Source: Rattus norvegicus
Lineage: Eukaryota; Chordata; Mammalia; Rodentia; Muridae
Reading direction: 5' to 3'
Length of the DNA: 64,000 nucleotides
NCBI RefSeq assembly: GCF_036323735.1
Contig: NC_086019.1
Location: forward strand, 242,164,602-242,228,601
Positions within the stretch are counted from its first letter, which is position 1; every line of letters begins with the position of its first letter. The notes below the pieces were generated by a model, which ran no database searches, was not told the DNA's origin, and saw only the letters and a list, made by a program, of their open reading frames with translations. Shown one piece after another: positions 34,296 through 45,733 of this stretch. A program made the translations under genes and the position numbers.

Positions 34296-35269
34296 CTGTT
34301 AAAAACCACAAATGAAATAAGATGTAGAACTGTTCCACAGTTCCCTTGAGGCATCCAGGCAATAGAAATAAGATAGGGAGTCCTGGAAATAGAGCATTTA
34401 GTCTGTCAAATAATGTGATTGTTGAAGGAACCAGTTGAGGGGGATGAGACTCTAGTCAGTATAACAAAGTTTGCCAGCTACTACGGCCTGACAGCCATTG
34501 TTGTGAAGAACACTGTATCTCTAAGCTAAGCCCACTCCTCACTCCTCTTAAGATCCAGTGTAGCTGACAAACCCTGACTAGTACATGTATGACACAACCA
34601 AATTTGTGTGCAGTTTTCTATCACACCCTTTTGAATGATCATGTTTTCTGAATTCTGTGACTTTGTTTCTTTTTGTCCATCAGGTTGTTTTTTATCCTTT
34701 CTTCTCAATGATCTTCAAATCTCCAATCTTCCTCTCTGCTCCCTTTACAATCTACTCTCCTTTCCACATCAATAATACAATGATTATCAATAACCAATAA
34801 TAACAATAATATTTAATGTGAACCTCTTTTGAGTTTGTTCAGCACTACCTGGCATTTTGTTTATGACAGCTACATGGTTCGCTTTAGACTATAGCTGTTG
34901 CAATGATCTTGTTGCTTTGAACTTTAGCAAGCCATTGAGGAAAGGTTGCCCAATTTGTCATTATTTCTCCCATGGTACTACTCTCAACACGACAGATAGA
35001 TACTAGATTCATAGTAACTGATAGGAACGTTACATCACAAATGTATTTCTGAGTGAGGACGAATGTGATCTATCAAGATGGTTTTTTTAGGATTACACAA
35101 TGCTAATAGCCCCATTAAATTTTTATTTAGCTGCCCATAGAGGCATTGCTGGAGTGGCTTCTCTGTCACATGTGTATCAATACATGGTAGAGGAGAGATG
35201 ATATATCTAAGCTTAGTGTTATGACTTATGAACATCTGAATGATTAGAAGCCTAACATTCCCCAAAAGT
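34296..35269. other. No recognised feature
   Basis: AT-rich DNA with short trinucleotide-like AAT patches near 34765-34815. No gene or identifiable element. Confidence 0.45.
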
Positions 35270-37890
35270 CTGCCTGAGATGACCACAAGTCCTGCACTGC
35301 ATAAGTCTGGATGGACTCTGAGGGTGGGGAGCCAGCTTTAGATGAGATAAACCCTTTCTGGAACTATGCAGCCTGTTGGACAAGAGGAGACTAGAAGTAC
35401 CACACCCAGGACCTTGGGCCGCAGGAACAAGCAAGCATGATATAGACAACTCCTGTGTGGGCCCACATAGTCAGGCCCTGATAAAGAATGAGCACCAGAT
35501 GACCACCAGCCTGGCGTCATGGGGTCTGGTCAGGGAGTTAGCCTGAGATGATCAATCTTGTGTTGTGTAATCCTGGAGGGGCAGACCATGCCCAAGATGC
35601 CCCCTGCCCAGTGCCATAATGCACAAGCAAGGCATAGCACTGCCAAGACCACTCCTGAGATGACCCCTGACAGTCAGAGACCCTAACGTACCACTCAGAG
35701 GAACAATTAATTGGTGGAGAAATGGAAGAGAAAGAGAAACAGAAGGATGTGGGCACAATGGAGAGAGGTAGAACTGAAGACTTAAGGGTAGTGAGGAATA
35801 GCTGATGTGAGTATCTGATGATGCCAACTAGCACCATGGTGGGGTCTGGTCTGTGCTGTCTCAGGGGTCACATCTGGATCCATGGCACTGCAGTGGCAGG
35901 GGTCTGTAAGCACCAAGTGTGGGTAGACATCCATGATCTGGGCTGCCTGGGGGTATGTTGATGTCTATAGGCTGTGTAGAACAGGCCTCAGCCCTCGCCT
36001 GGATCTGAGAGATGGCCCTGAGGTTATGAGAAGAGGAGAGCTGATCCTGCCCCTTGCCAGCTGTAGTACTCAAGAGAGCAGGCCAGAATATCATCCAGGA
36101 AGCAAAGTAGAGCTGGCCCTTGTTTGCTGGAGTTGTGGGTGAGTTGTCCCCAACGTTATGCGCGTGGGAGTCCTGGCCTTGCCACTCATATCCTGTGCAA
36201 TGGCATGGAAAAAGGAGAGACACCTTTTCCCCCTCTTGCCCCTGCCACCTGTGGCAGGAGGGAGAACTGGCCCTGGGGTCAGGAGAGCAAGTGAGCTGCC
36301 CCTGCCCATCACCAGCTGTAGCACTTGCCAGAGCAGGTTGCGTAGCTCACCTGGGCAGCAGAATAGAGCTGTCCCTGGTGGCAAGGTTATGAACATGGGG
36401 AAGCCTGCCTTGCTTCTTGTCTGCTGTGTGGTGGCATCAGTAAGGGAGAAAGAGAACCCCTCTCCTCCCTCTTGCCCTTACCACCTCCCTCAGGAGGGAG
36501 AGCTGGCCCAACACGGTCATGAGAGGAGGAGAAATAATCCTGTCCCTCACTTGCTACAGCACTTGGGAGAAAGGGCGGCTCTGCATCTCATCTGGGGAGC
36601 ACAATAGAATGACTCTGATGGCATTGGCACAAGCGAGCCAGCCCTGAGGGTATGAGTGTGGGAGAGCTAGCCCCACAACTTGTGTGTTAAGTCATGACAT
36701 GCCCTCCCCCTCTCCTTGCCCTTTGAGGCCTAAGAGAGGCAGGAGAGCTGGCCCTGGGGTTGTGAGCACAGGAGAGCTGTCCTAGCCACTCACCTGCTGT
36801 AGCACTTGGGAAAACAGGCCCTGTACCTCATCTGGGCAGTTCAGTAGAAATGGCTCTAGACATGGAGACTGCAGATGAACAGGCACCGAAGGCTTGAGTG
36901 CCAGGAAGCTGACCCTGACTATTTCCTGTTGCAAGTCACACAGACAAGTAAAACATGCCCTCCTCTTTGTTGAGGAACCTTGTTGTTAAGGTAGCAGTTC
37001 CTATGATCGATGGCTTTCTGAGTTCAACACAAAATGAGGGACTCCCTTTCTCAGCCATACTTTCAGGTCTCTGCCTGTCTTTTTCTGGAGAATGTTCCTG
37101 AACACAAGCAGCTGGCCTTGTCTGAAGAGTGATTGTATAGAGTTCTCTGCAAGGTTGCACAACTCAGCACACAAATCCCATGCTGACTTCCTGCCCACAT
37201 GATAATTAGGTGCTGTCCTATAACCAATCAGTCCTTTTTGCTCACTTGATACCACAGCCGACCCCTAAAAAAGTCCGTATGTATCCTATCCCTGAAATAT
37301 CATGTAGATTCGTCTCATTGTAGCAGTCTGGAGGTCATTCTGTCCATAACCACAGCCAACTGAATCCTGCTCTCCTACTCTGCTTCCTTTCTCCCCTCAG
37401 GCTGGTGGTCTCGCCTCCGTTATCACTTGCCACCTTCCTTAGGTGGGAGAGCTTGCCCCACTGAGGTCATGAGAGGATGAGAGATGGTTCTGCCCCTCAC
37501 TTCAGAGAGCAGGCTCTGCATATTGCAGGGGTTGTTGATGAGCGGTCCTGATGGTGTGGGTGCAGGAGAGCTGGCAAACTGAACATCTCAGGTAACTTGC
37601 AGGCCCAGATCTGGGACTTTGAATTGGCCCACCTCATCCTCTACCCCATTGATGAACTACTGGAGTACATGAAGAGGCCAGTTCTACAGATCCACAACTG
37701 TGGGATCTCCATGACGTAGGACAGAAACAGGATATTGGAGAGGAGTCCCAGTGGGGTTCCAATATTGATAGTGTAAAGAAGCCGGAGGCCTCTTAGCAGA
37801 CCATTGCAATATTTACAAGCATTGCAGTGTGGACAAAAGGTAGGACACACTGTGTCACACTACAGCTTCCACAACAAAACTTCCCAGTTT
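35270..37890 (+). repeat. Degenerate GC-rich tandem, satellite-like repeat array
   Basis: The composition changes sharply to GC-rich. A unit containing 'agctgtagcacttg', 'caggccctg', 'acctgggcag' and 'agagctggccctgg' recurs at least four times. The matching anchor hexamer (ctgtag or ctacag) lies at 36061, 36316, 36554 and 36797, a period of about 238-255 bp. A further diverged unit follows at about 37440-37560. The left part (35272 and 35541) has another repeated module, 'gcctgagatga'. The 37570-37890 part ('aactgtgggatctccatgac', 'gtcacactacagcttccac') looks like an end module. It resembles the dispersed murine satellite-like repeat known as MurSatRep1, a name recalled and not checked. Open frames of up to 149 codons here are by-products of GC content. 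Confidence 0.7.
36966..37425 (+). mobile_element. Possible solitary LTR interrupting the tandem array
   Basis: The array wording stops near 36965 and resumes near 37428. Between them, unrelated sequence carries a CCAAT box ('aaccaatcag', 37222-37231) and, 34 nt later, a TATA-like 'ctaaaaaag' (37265-37273), a layout typical of LTR promoters. No clear TG...CA ends or TSD could be fixed, and no internal retroviral genes are present. It could instead be a non-LTR insert or unrelated sequence. Confidence 0.4.
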
Positions 37891-40839
37891 TGAAAGTCCT
37901 GTGTATGTTACCTATGGAACTGTCAGGCTACAACACACCATAGGGACCACAGGAACCGCTCTAGGCTCTGGAGGACAGATGCTGCCTATAAATTCATGTT
38001 TGGTAATAAAGGAGGCAGGCTGGGAAGTCAGACTCATTAGCTGGCTGAAGCAATGCACTAATGCAGAATAAAACATTCTACGGCCTGCCATTTATTACCC
38101 CCTGGGCTGGCATAAAGCTATTGTTGAGTTACTGGCTGCAGCATGGATGCTGAAGAAACAACGTAGCATAATGTATATTATATACCAAGGCAGGCTTATG
38201 CGCCCTGAGTCTGAAGACAGCTGCCTCCATTCCACTCATTCCTTTCACTTAACCTGGTGTTAGGAATAGGGCATAAAGTCTAATAAATCATTTGAATCTC
38301 TTCAGTTTCTTTAGAGTGGTGCAATCTCTTTGGCTTAAAATCACTTTGATTACTCTCAGTACAGCCTGGGTGGGGGTGCGAAACTCCAAAACACTTAGCC
38401 CAATATTCCTTCATTCTCTTGAGATTCATCTTTGTAAAAGTAGGTGTCGTAAAAACTTGACTTTAAATAATATAATGATACCTCAGGATTTTAATATTTA
38501 ATCGCAATAGTTCCTGTAAACAAGGAAAGAATGTTGGACTGTGAACAATAATGGCCATTCGAATTTTCTTTCCATTTTACCTGAATTTACATCATCAGCA
38601 TGGAAAGATTTGGAACATTTTCTGGGAACATAAGATTTCTTTTTGCAGTTTTTGCAGCTAAAGTGCAAACCTGACTCATAGCGACTCCCATCCTGGGAGT
38701 TGTAGGGATATCAGAAGAAAACCACTGAACTCCCCAGAGTCAGCCTAAAACCACAGAACCATTGCAAACGATTTGATCTACTTTATCTACACTGTTTATG
38801 TGCTTTCTGATTGTACATTACAGAATCTCTCAGAAGCTCAGTTTACCAATCTTTAGCATGTGAATAGAATGGTGAAGATTTTAAAGGTGCTAATGGAAAG
38901 AGTGCCTAACGTAAAGTCTGATACTCATTAAGTTATCAACAAGTGATAGTGGCTAACTGCTCATCTCATCTTTGTCACCCTCACCTCTACCTGCACCTAA
39001 GGGAGTATATGGAGAATGTGCATAGTCATCAAGAGGGAGAGCACACTTCAGTGGTCAACGTCTGATTACTACAAGATAATCAGCTCAGGATTGTTTGTTT
39101 GTTTCCTTGTAAGAAACACAAATCCAGTTCAATTTACTTGAGGCAAAACCAGGATGCTTCTGGAAAGAGAAAGCATAGCTCACATGAAGCACTATAGAGA
39201 GAGCATGTACACCAGGTAATCAAACAGAGGGCTTGAAGGTCACCAAATCCATCTGCCTGTCTCTCATCTCTGCCTGATGGTCTCATTTTCTCCTGTTATC
39301 AGGTAACCTTTACTTTGCAGCATATATCACGGCTACTGGCATTTATGAGGGATTTAGTCTAATAACTTAAAAACAAATGAGAAAACAGAATTTTTCTCTC
39401 AGTTTCTCCTCCAATTGTCTGTGTAGGACTTGGCCTGAGTCAGATACTCTCTCGGGCCAATAACCATGAACACAGACTCTACTATTACCCTATCTTGGGC
39501 TATGTATCCATTTGTGTGGCCTGAAGCAGGCATGTCATATGGGTTCGGGGTACAGGAAGGGTTAAGAGTGGGATTTCTACAGCTCATGTTGACCTTTTGG
39601 GTAAGCAGAGAGGCAATTGTTTGAGTACCACAGAAAAGAGCGTTACCCAAAGTCAGCTAGCCACTGTTTGAAATTAGCTGGTGATAACCCTCATGATGAG
39701 ATATTTGTTAAGCTTGTTTAAAAGCTTAATCTCATCTATTTATTGTAAAATAAACTTAGACAAAAGGGTTCGAATACCATTTTATTAAATGGCCACCATC
39801 ATCTGGGAGGGAGTATCCTTATTAGAAGCTTTGCTTGAAGAAGAGGGTGCAATAAAAGACAAGGAGAGGCATGGAGATTGCTCTGGGACTGGATTCTCTC
39901 CCGAAGAAAAACTGTGTGACCATAAAGATTTTATGTACACATGAGAGGTATTGACCACTGTAGTAATTCTAAGAATGGCTAAGTGGAACCTGAGAAAAAC
40001 TTTAATACGTGTTCTTAAACACTTCATCCTCTCTTCTTCATCACCCAACAAGGGTAGTAGAAAAGAAAGGTGAATAGGAAGCAGTGGTCATGGACCTGTT
40101 TAGAAATAATTCTATAGGGCTATTCCAATCTTCATTGCCAGCAGTCCAGCCTACTCGGCCGCCACCACTCAGGAATCAGCAAGAACAGTTTGATCCAGAA
40201 GAAATCGCAACTCATCCAAAGCAGTGGAAGCAGCAAGAAGCTGCCAGAATATCACAAGAAGTTCTTTGGCGAGTTACTCTTTACCAAGTCACAAGGAGCA
40301 AAAATCAGTAGCATCATGTAAGGTGAACCAATGCCAAAGCCTTGTTAGTGAAGACTAGAAAAGTGGAACAAGGTGAACCCAAGCCAGAGTCTCCTCTCAC
40401 TGTCTGTGACGTCATACTCATATTCTGTCTAAACAGTGTATGCTCTCAGGTTTCTGCTTTAGCAAAGCTCTTTCACCTGTCTGCCCCAGAAAAACATGAC
40501 ATAACTGAGTTTCCAAAGAAATCAGAAATTTCCACTTCACTTGGTGGTTTGCTTAAGGAGGGCTTCCACTGTTTTCTTTGATTAGGGGTAATTTAAATAG
40601 AAAGTTTGAGAAGCTCCAGGGAGTATTTTTGCCTGGACTGCAGTTATATCGTCTATAGGAGACAACACCACAGTCTTCAGTTATTCAGCTAATTTATAAG
40701 GTGAGAAGGAACCTGGCCCTCAGGACTTTTCAGGCCATTTCCCTTAGTTTTCTAGGAATTCTAGAAAAAATGTAACTTTTTATGTTTTAAAATTTAATAT
40801 ATATTGTATATATATAATATATATTCATTTTTAGGATTT
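37891..40839. other. Mostly unique DNA, no confirmed gene
   Basis: No dispersed repeat was recognised. Short open frames occur. The one at 40084-40311 (75 codons, plus strand) has a non-biased composition with a PTRPPPLRNQQEQFDPEE segment, but no family I know. A (GTTT)n patch lies at about 39093-39105. Confidence 0.45.
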
Positions 40840-41222
40840 CTATTTCTGCACAAAATATCATGACCAAGAAGCAAGTTGGGGAGGAAAGGGTTTATTCCGC
40901 TTACGCTTCCACATTGCTGTTCATCACCAAAGGAAATCAGGACTGGAACTCATGCAGGCCAGGAAGCAGGAGCTGATGCAGAGGCCATGGAGAGATGTCA
41001 CTTACTGGCTTGCTTCCCCTGGCTTGCTCAGCTTGCTTTCTTATAGAACCCAGGACGACCAGCCCAGGGATAGTACCACCCACAAGAGCCCCTCCCACCA
41101 TTGATTACTAATTGAGAAAATGCCTTACAACTGGGTCTCATGGAGGCATTTCCTCAAGGGAGGCTCCTTTCTCTGTGATAACTCCAGCTTGTGTCAAGTT
41201 GACACACAAAACTAACTAGGAG
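40840..41222 (+). repeat. Rodent interspersed repeat, well preserved
   Basis: Landmarks are 'ggggaggaaagggtttattc', 'gcaggagctgatgcagaggc', 'gctttcttatagaacccagg', 'gaggcatttcctcaagg' and the terminal 'cttgtgtcaagttgacacac'. I recognise this as a very common rodent dispersed repeat but do not assign a formal name. It ends directly at the microsatellite that follows. Confidence 0.7.
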
Positions 41223-41242
41223 ATATATATGTGTGTATATCA

Positions 41243-41399
41243 TATCTATATCTCTATCTCTATCTCTATCTCTATCTCTATCTCTCTATCTCTATATCTA
41301 TATCATCTATATCTATATCTATATCTATATCTATATCTATATCTATATCTATATCTATATCTATATCTATATCTATATCTATACCTATACCTATATCTT
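41243..41399 (+). repeat. Hexanucleotide microsatellite, (CTATCT)n then (CTATAT)n
   Basis: A near-perfect 6-bp periodic tract changes from CTATCT units to CTATAT units. Because the unit length is a multiple of 3 and contains no stop, three forward frames stay open, giving spurious YI, IS and LY dipeptide frames. Confidence 0.97.
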
Positions 41400-41417
41400 G
41401 TTTTATTCCTTTATATG

Positions 41418-41804
41418 TTTTTTTTGGTATTCTTGTTCCCCTTTTAAAGAAGGAGTGAAGCATTCACATTTTGATCATCCGTCTTGAGTTTCATGTGTTC
41501 TATGCATCTAGGGTAATTCAAGCATTTGGGCTAATATCCACTTATCAGTGAGTGCATACCATGTGTGTTTTTCTGTGATTGGGTTACCTCACTCAGGATG
41601 ATATTTTCCAGTTCCAACCATTTGCCTACGAATTTCATAAAGCCATTGTTTTTGATAGCTGAGTAATATTCCATTGTGTAGATGTACCACATTTTCTGTA
41701 TCCATTCCTCTGTTGAAGGGCATCTGGGTTCTTTCCAGCTTCTGGCTATTATAAATAAGGCTGCCATGAACATAGTGGAGCATGTGTCTTTTTTATTATA
41801 TGTT
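41418..41804 (-). mobile_element. L1 fragment F (3' end of ORF2 and part of 3' UTR)
   Basis: This short L1 fragment corresponds to 56833-57200 of copy E. It lacks the distal 3' UTR that normally precedes the poly(A) tail, yet a run of eight T's (41418-41425) lies exactly at its left edge. The ORF2 C-terminus reads EEWIQKMWYIYTMEYYSAIK and ends at 41531. 'ttatatgtt' occurs on both sides (41411 and 41796) and could be a short TSD, but the L1 itself carries 'tatatgtt' at that point, so the right edge is ambiguous. Confidence 0.8.
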
Positions 41805-41824
41805 CTTTTTGCTTTTCCATTTTT

Positions 41825-41940
41825 CAATTCTCTTGAGATAGATTCTTACAATATAGCCTAGGGTAGACTTGAACTCATGATACCCCTGCCCTAGCCTCCT
41901 GAGTACCAAGATTATAGACAGGTACCACAACACCTGACTT
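41825..41940 (-). repeat. Degenerate antisense B1 SINE
   Basis: 'ttgagatagattcttacaat', 'gacttgaactcatga', 'ctagcctcctgagtaccaag' and 'acaggtaccacaacacctga' follow the antisense B1 order. Confidence 0.65.
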
Positions 41941-41959
41941 CTTTAATGTATTCTTTTAA

Positions 41960-42260
41960 AATATTTATGGTCGGGAAGAGGTAGCTCAGTTAGGAAGTGT
42001 ATGCTGTGCAAGTATGAAGACACAAGTTCACATCCCAGGAACTCATGTATAAGATTTGAGTATGACAACATGTGCTGGAATGTTCAGTATTGGGGGGGCA
42101 GAGATGGGAGACTTCCTCAGGAACACTGGTCAGGCAGTCTTGTCATTCAGTGAACTCCAGCTTTAGTGAGACATTTTGCCTCAAAAATTATGCAATAGAG
42201 TGGTGTGAAATCCACCTGATATTAGCATCTGGCCTCCACGCACAGTTGGACGCATGCATG

Positions 42261-42262
<2 letters not shown>
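41960..42262 (+). repeat. Old tRNA-derived rodent SINE
   Basis: A tRNA-like A box ('gtagctcagttaggaagtg') and B-box-like 'aagttcacatccca' are followed by 'gtgagacattttgcctcaaa' and 'tggcctccacgcacag'. A CA microsatellite follows immediately, as often seen at the ends of this SINE type. A related copy lies in antisense at about 44670-44970. It appears B2/B3/B4-related; the subfamily is uncertain. Confidence 0.55.
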
Positions 42263-42326
<64 letters not shown>

Positions 42327-42338
42327 TACACACACACA
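42263..42338 (+). repeat. (CA)n microsatellite
   Basis: About 75 bp of CA dinucleotides with two TA interruptions, immediately downstream of the SINE, probably grown from its tail. Confidence 0.98.
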
Positions 42339-43082
42339 ATTTCAGCCACACATAATAAAACCATCCCAAATTTATATAAATTACTTACTCTATTTAATAC
42401 TGAAACTTATTTTAAGCTGTCGGAAAGTATTTTTTATAGAGGATTTACTCCTATTTATACATAAAAACATGATTAATTTATTCCTAGTTGGTCATATTAT
42501 TTTATATTTTTATACAACATAACCATATGCTTATATATACTCAATGAGATTTTTGTTATATAAATTACTTTTTCTCATTTCCATTATATATACCTAAAGT
42601 GCATATTTTACTTATGTTTATTATTGCTAGGTGAGTATCTCTAGTTCATAAGACCTTGAGTTATCCATATGATATTTAAATACTATCTCTTGGTTTCCTA
42701 ACATGACCCATATTAAGTTATTATTTCTTCCTCCTTTCTTCTTTTCTGCTCACTGATTTCTTATTGGACTATTAGATATTTATTATCTGCAATGAACATC
42801 TCTTATTTGATTTCTCATTTTCAAGTGATATTATTTCATTATTTCCCAGGAAACTGCAACCTTACTCTATTTTGTATTTTCCATTCTTCATTGACAGTCA
42901 ATTTAATGACATCTATGCTATAACAACATATGATATTTATTCATAATTTTGTCAAACCATATATTTAAATATATATTTATATATAGGTTTTATATATATT
43001 ATATATATTTATAAGGTTTTATTATATATATGTGTGTGTGTGTGTATGTGGGTGTGTGTTTGTGTGTGTTAATGTTTTCCTT
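42339..43082. other. AT-rich DNA with TA/TG microsatellite
   Basis: No gene is seen. A compound TA- then TG-rich simple repeat occupies about 42959-43070. Confidence 0.6.
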
Positions 43083-43208
43083 AAAAAAACCCAAATACAT
43101 TTGAGATATTATCTTGCCAAATAGACCAGACTGGTTTCAAACTCACAGAGATCCATTTGCCTCTCTATTCTGAATGCTGGAATTAAATGCTTGTGCCACC
43201 AGGCCCAG
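43083..43208 (-). repeat. Antisense B1 SINE
   Basis: 'tttgagatattatcttgcca', 'accagactggtttcaaactc', 'agagatccatttgcctctc' and 'gaatgctggaattaaatgct' follow the complement of B1. It is moderately diverged. Confidence 0.8.
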
Positions 43209-43784
43209 AAAAACACTTAATAGTTTTAAATACCTTGTGAGACTAGCCCAAATAGATTATTGATACTATTGTATGGCCATGAACATTTTCCATCCCATAA
43301 ACTTGGAAATAAATCAAGGAAAGACTGTTCCTTGCTATAGATGATCAATCTCAGGTCCTTCAGCAAGGGCTTCTCCTTAGAAACGTGCTCTATGCTTTGG
43401 GGAGGAAGTAAGTTTGGATTTTTTTCCACCTTACACACTTGTTAGCTTTTTGTTTACACTTTTTTCTGTTTGGGTTTTGGAAAGAGTTTCAGTGACATAA
43501 TAAAATAGAACTAGATACATGAAAACATTACCAGCCACTACAATCTAGATTTTTAAAAAGGCGTTCAATATTGTTAACTCAAAGCATCAGATATTGGATC
43601 TGTCAACCTTGTGGAGTATGAGTGGCATATGAATTCCCACTCTTCCCCAAGGATCTGTAGCCATTAATGGTTACTAGAAGAGGAAAAAATGTCAGTGGTG
43701 TAGCCATTGGTAAAGTACGTATTGTACTGTAGATAACCCTCATCTATGCTCTGTAAGCAAACCTAATGGAATTCACTGGGTCAC
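43209..43784. other. No recognised feature
   Basis: Nothing beyond a short minus-strand open frame (43226-43438) with no domain. Confidence 0.45.
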
Positions 43785-43925
43785 AAAATCTTGAAAGTAG
43801 AAGGAAGATTCTTGGAGAAAGGAAAGGAGCCAGCGGGAGAAGGAGGGGAATAAAAGAAGGCAAGAGGTAAATATGGTCAAAATACACTATGCAGGTATGA
43901 AAATACAATACAGAAACAATACGTA
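43785..43925 (+). mobile_element. Old L1 3'-end relic
   Basis: A purine-rich run ('gggagaaggaggggaataaa') followed by 'taaatatggtcaaaatacac' and 'gtatgaaaatac' is the standard 3' end of an old rodent L1 on the plus strand. It is much truncated. Confidence 0.55.
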
Positions 43926-44404
43926 TACATGCATAGTTTAAAAGGCATTATGCATCCACACTTCATTTAAGTGAAGAAGTAAAGTTTTTTCAAATAATAT
44001 CAAATTATCTTTCCATAGTAGAAATATATATACCTCACAAAAGGCATAGAAGCTTCAGATCTGCCCTCTTCACACCTACCTACCTACCTACCTACCTACC
44101 TACCTACCTACCTACCTACCTACCTTCCTACTTACCTACCCTATCAATCTGTCAATCACCTGTCATCCATCTATCTTCAATACTTTAAGGATTATTTCTT
44201 AGAGCTTATGTATACAAATGTGTCGCCATGTTTAGCATCATGATTAGTAATCAGAATTTCCATATACTGAGTCTGTAATTATATTGTTCATTTTCCATTT
44301 CACTACACTCAATAAAAACATAGTTTCCATGCTGTACTCCTACAGCATCCTGTACTATTCATTTTTGACACTTATCACAAAATATAATTATAACTAATTT
44401 GTGT
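43926..44404 (+). repeat. Region with a (CCTA)n microsatellite
   Basis: A tetranucleotide CCTA array runs from about 44075 to 44140. The rest of the interval shows nothing recognised. Confidence 0.7.
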
Positions 44405-44530
44405 GCAGAATTAGTTTCCTAGGGCTGTAGGAACAAAGGACCTGGAAACTTAAATTCATTCTCTCAGAATCCTGGAGTTGAGAAGATTGAAAGCAGTGTG
44501 TGTTGGGGCCACACTCCCTCTGGAGTCGTT
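44405..44530 (+). repeat. Second copy of the old repeat seen at 60
   Basis: It opens with 'gaattagtttcctagggctg', close to the opening at about 68-90, and is followed by 'ttctctcagaatcctggagt' and 'ggggccacactccctctgga'. Only the first 120 bases are recognisable. Confidence 0.5.
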
Positions 44531-44669
44531 GTGGAGCTGTTCTTTACTTCACTTCATTTCTGATGGCTCTAATATTTATTCTGTGGCTGTGGTTTTCATA
44601 TGGCTCCATCGTGAGTGTGTGCCGTGCAGACCTGTATGAATGCTTGGTTGTCTGTGTGTGGATGCATGT

Positions 44670-44975
44670 TTGGTTGTGTACATGCATGTGGAGGACAGAG
44701 GGTGACACTGTGAGTCTTACTGGAATAATCTCCACCTTATGCAGGGGCACAGGATTGTTCAGTTGCTTTCAGACTCCCCCATAGTGGCTAGTTTAGGTAG
44801 CCAACCTGGTCTAGGGAGCTATTGTCTCTACCTTCCTAGTACTGGAGCTACTTGGGGGACACCCCACCCTCCTATCTGGCTTTTATTTGAATTGTATGTT
44901 ATTACATCCCAAACTCTTGTGCTCATGTTTTCGTGGCAGGAACTTAACCTGCCAAGCCATCTTTCCTGCCCGATT
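44670..44975 (-). repeat. Old antisense tRNA-derived SINE
   Basis: 'gtgtacatgcatgtggagga' followed by 'agggtgacactgtgagtctt', 'ctggtctagggagcta' and 'cctgccaagccatctttcct' reads as the complement of the SINE type at 41960. Open frames here (44500-44784, 44544-44750 and 44739-45029) are not genes. Confidence 0.5.
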
Positions 44976-45294
44976 CGGCTCCATTTTGACACGTCCTTCT
45001 CCCTGTTTCTTAACCTAATCTCAAGCTGACCTCTCTTTTTGCTATGTAAGCGATGCACTCAGGACCAATCCCAATTATTCAGAATAAGTGCTTCCTCTCA
45101 AGATCCTTACCCTGATATACTTTTCTTGCTACAAAATGTAGTGTTTTACAACTTATTGGAGTTAAGAAACAGACATAGTTTGGAGGTGACCATTTGGCCC
45201 ACTACACACGCTATTTTTTTCCCACCACATACCTAACTCCTTTGTTAGTTTTTTTAAATCTATGAGGTCATGAATCTATCCTTTTCTTTTTTTA
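44976..45294. other. No recognised feature
   Basis: No gene or repeat recognised. Confidence 0.4.
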
Positions 45295-45480
45295 AGAAAA
45301 ATTATATATTTATTTGTTTATTTTTATTTTATGTACATTGTACATGTGTGAGAAAGTCTGATCCCATGGAAAAGGAGCTACAGGCAATTGTGAGCTACTA
45401 TGTGGGTGCTGGGAATTGAACCCAGACCTCTGAAAGAACAGCCAGTCAATACTCTTAACTTCTGAGCTTTCACTCCAGCT
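45295..45480 (-). repeat. Antisense B2/B3-type SINE
   Basis: 'tatttatttgtttatttt', 'tactatgtgggtgctgggaa', 'ttgaacccagacctctgaaa' and 'cttctgagctttcactccag' give the complement of a B2/B3 element. It is more diverged than the B2 at 25581. Confidence 0.8.
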
Positions 45481-45677
45481 TCTGTTCTTTTCTCTCTTAA
45501 TCTATGTTTATTCAAACCAGTTCCCATTTCATAGTAAAATAAGCCCTTTATACCTGTGGATAATGCATCCTCATATTTGACTAACTTTGCATTGAAAATA
45601 GATGGAATATATATATATATTCATACAAGACTTGTATCATAATATCATAATATAGAGATCATTTAAAATATAGAGAA

Positions 45678-45711
<34 letters not shown>

Positions 45712-45733
45712 CGTCTGTCTGTCTGTCTATCTG
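45678..45733 (+). repeat. (TCTG)n/(TCTA)n compound microsatellite
   Basis: Tetranucleotide blocks TCTG, TCTA and TCTG again occur in succession. Confidence 0.95.

Noticed and set aside
36091..36607. Frames of 90-149 codons on both strands in the GC-rich region
   Set aside because: They lie in a degenerate tandem repeat and overlap each other on both strands. No domain is present, and long frames are expected from the GC content.
41229..41487. Overlapping 61-84 codon frames of dipeptide repeats in several frames
   Set aside because: They are translations of the CTATCT/CTATAT hexanucleotide microsatellite, which lacks stop codons in several frames.
42072..42464. 130-codon plus-strand frame and 62-codon Cys/Val minus-strand frame
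   Set aside because: Both run through the (CA)n microsatellite. The dipeptide composition (His/Thr, Cys/Val) is a repeat artefact.
44071..44140. CCTA array considered as a CRISPR-like or telomere-like array
   Set aside because: It is a plain tetranucleotide microsatellite without spacers, and the unit is not TTAGGG.
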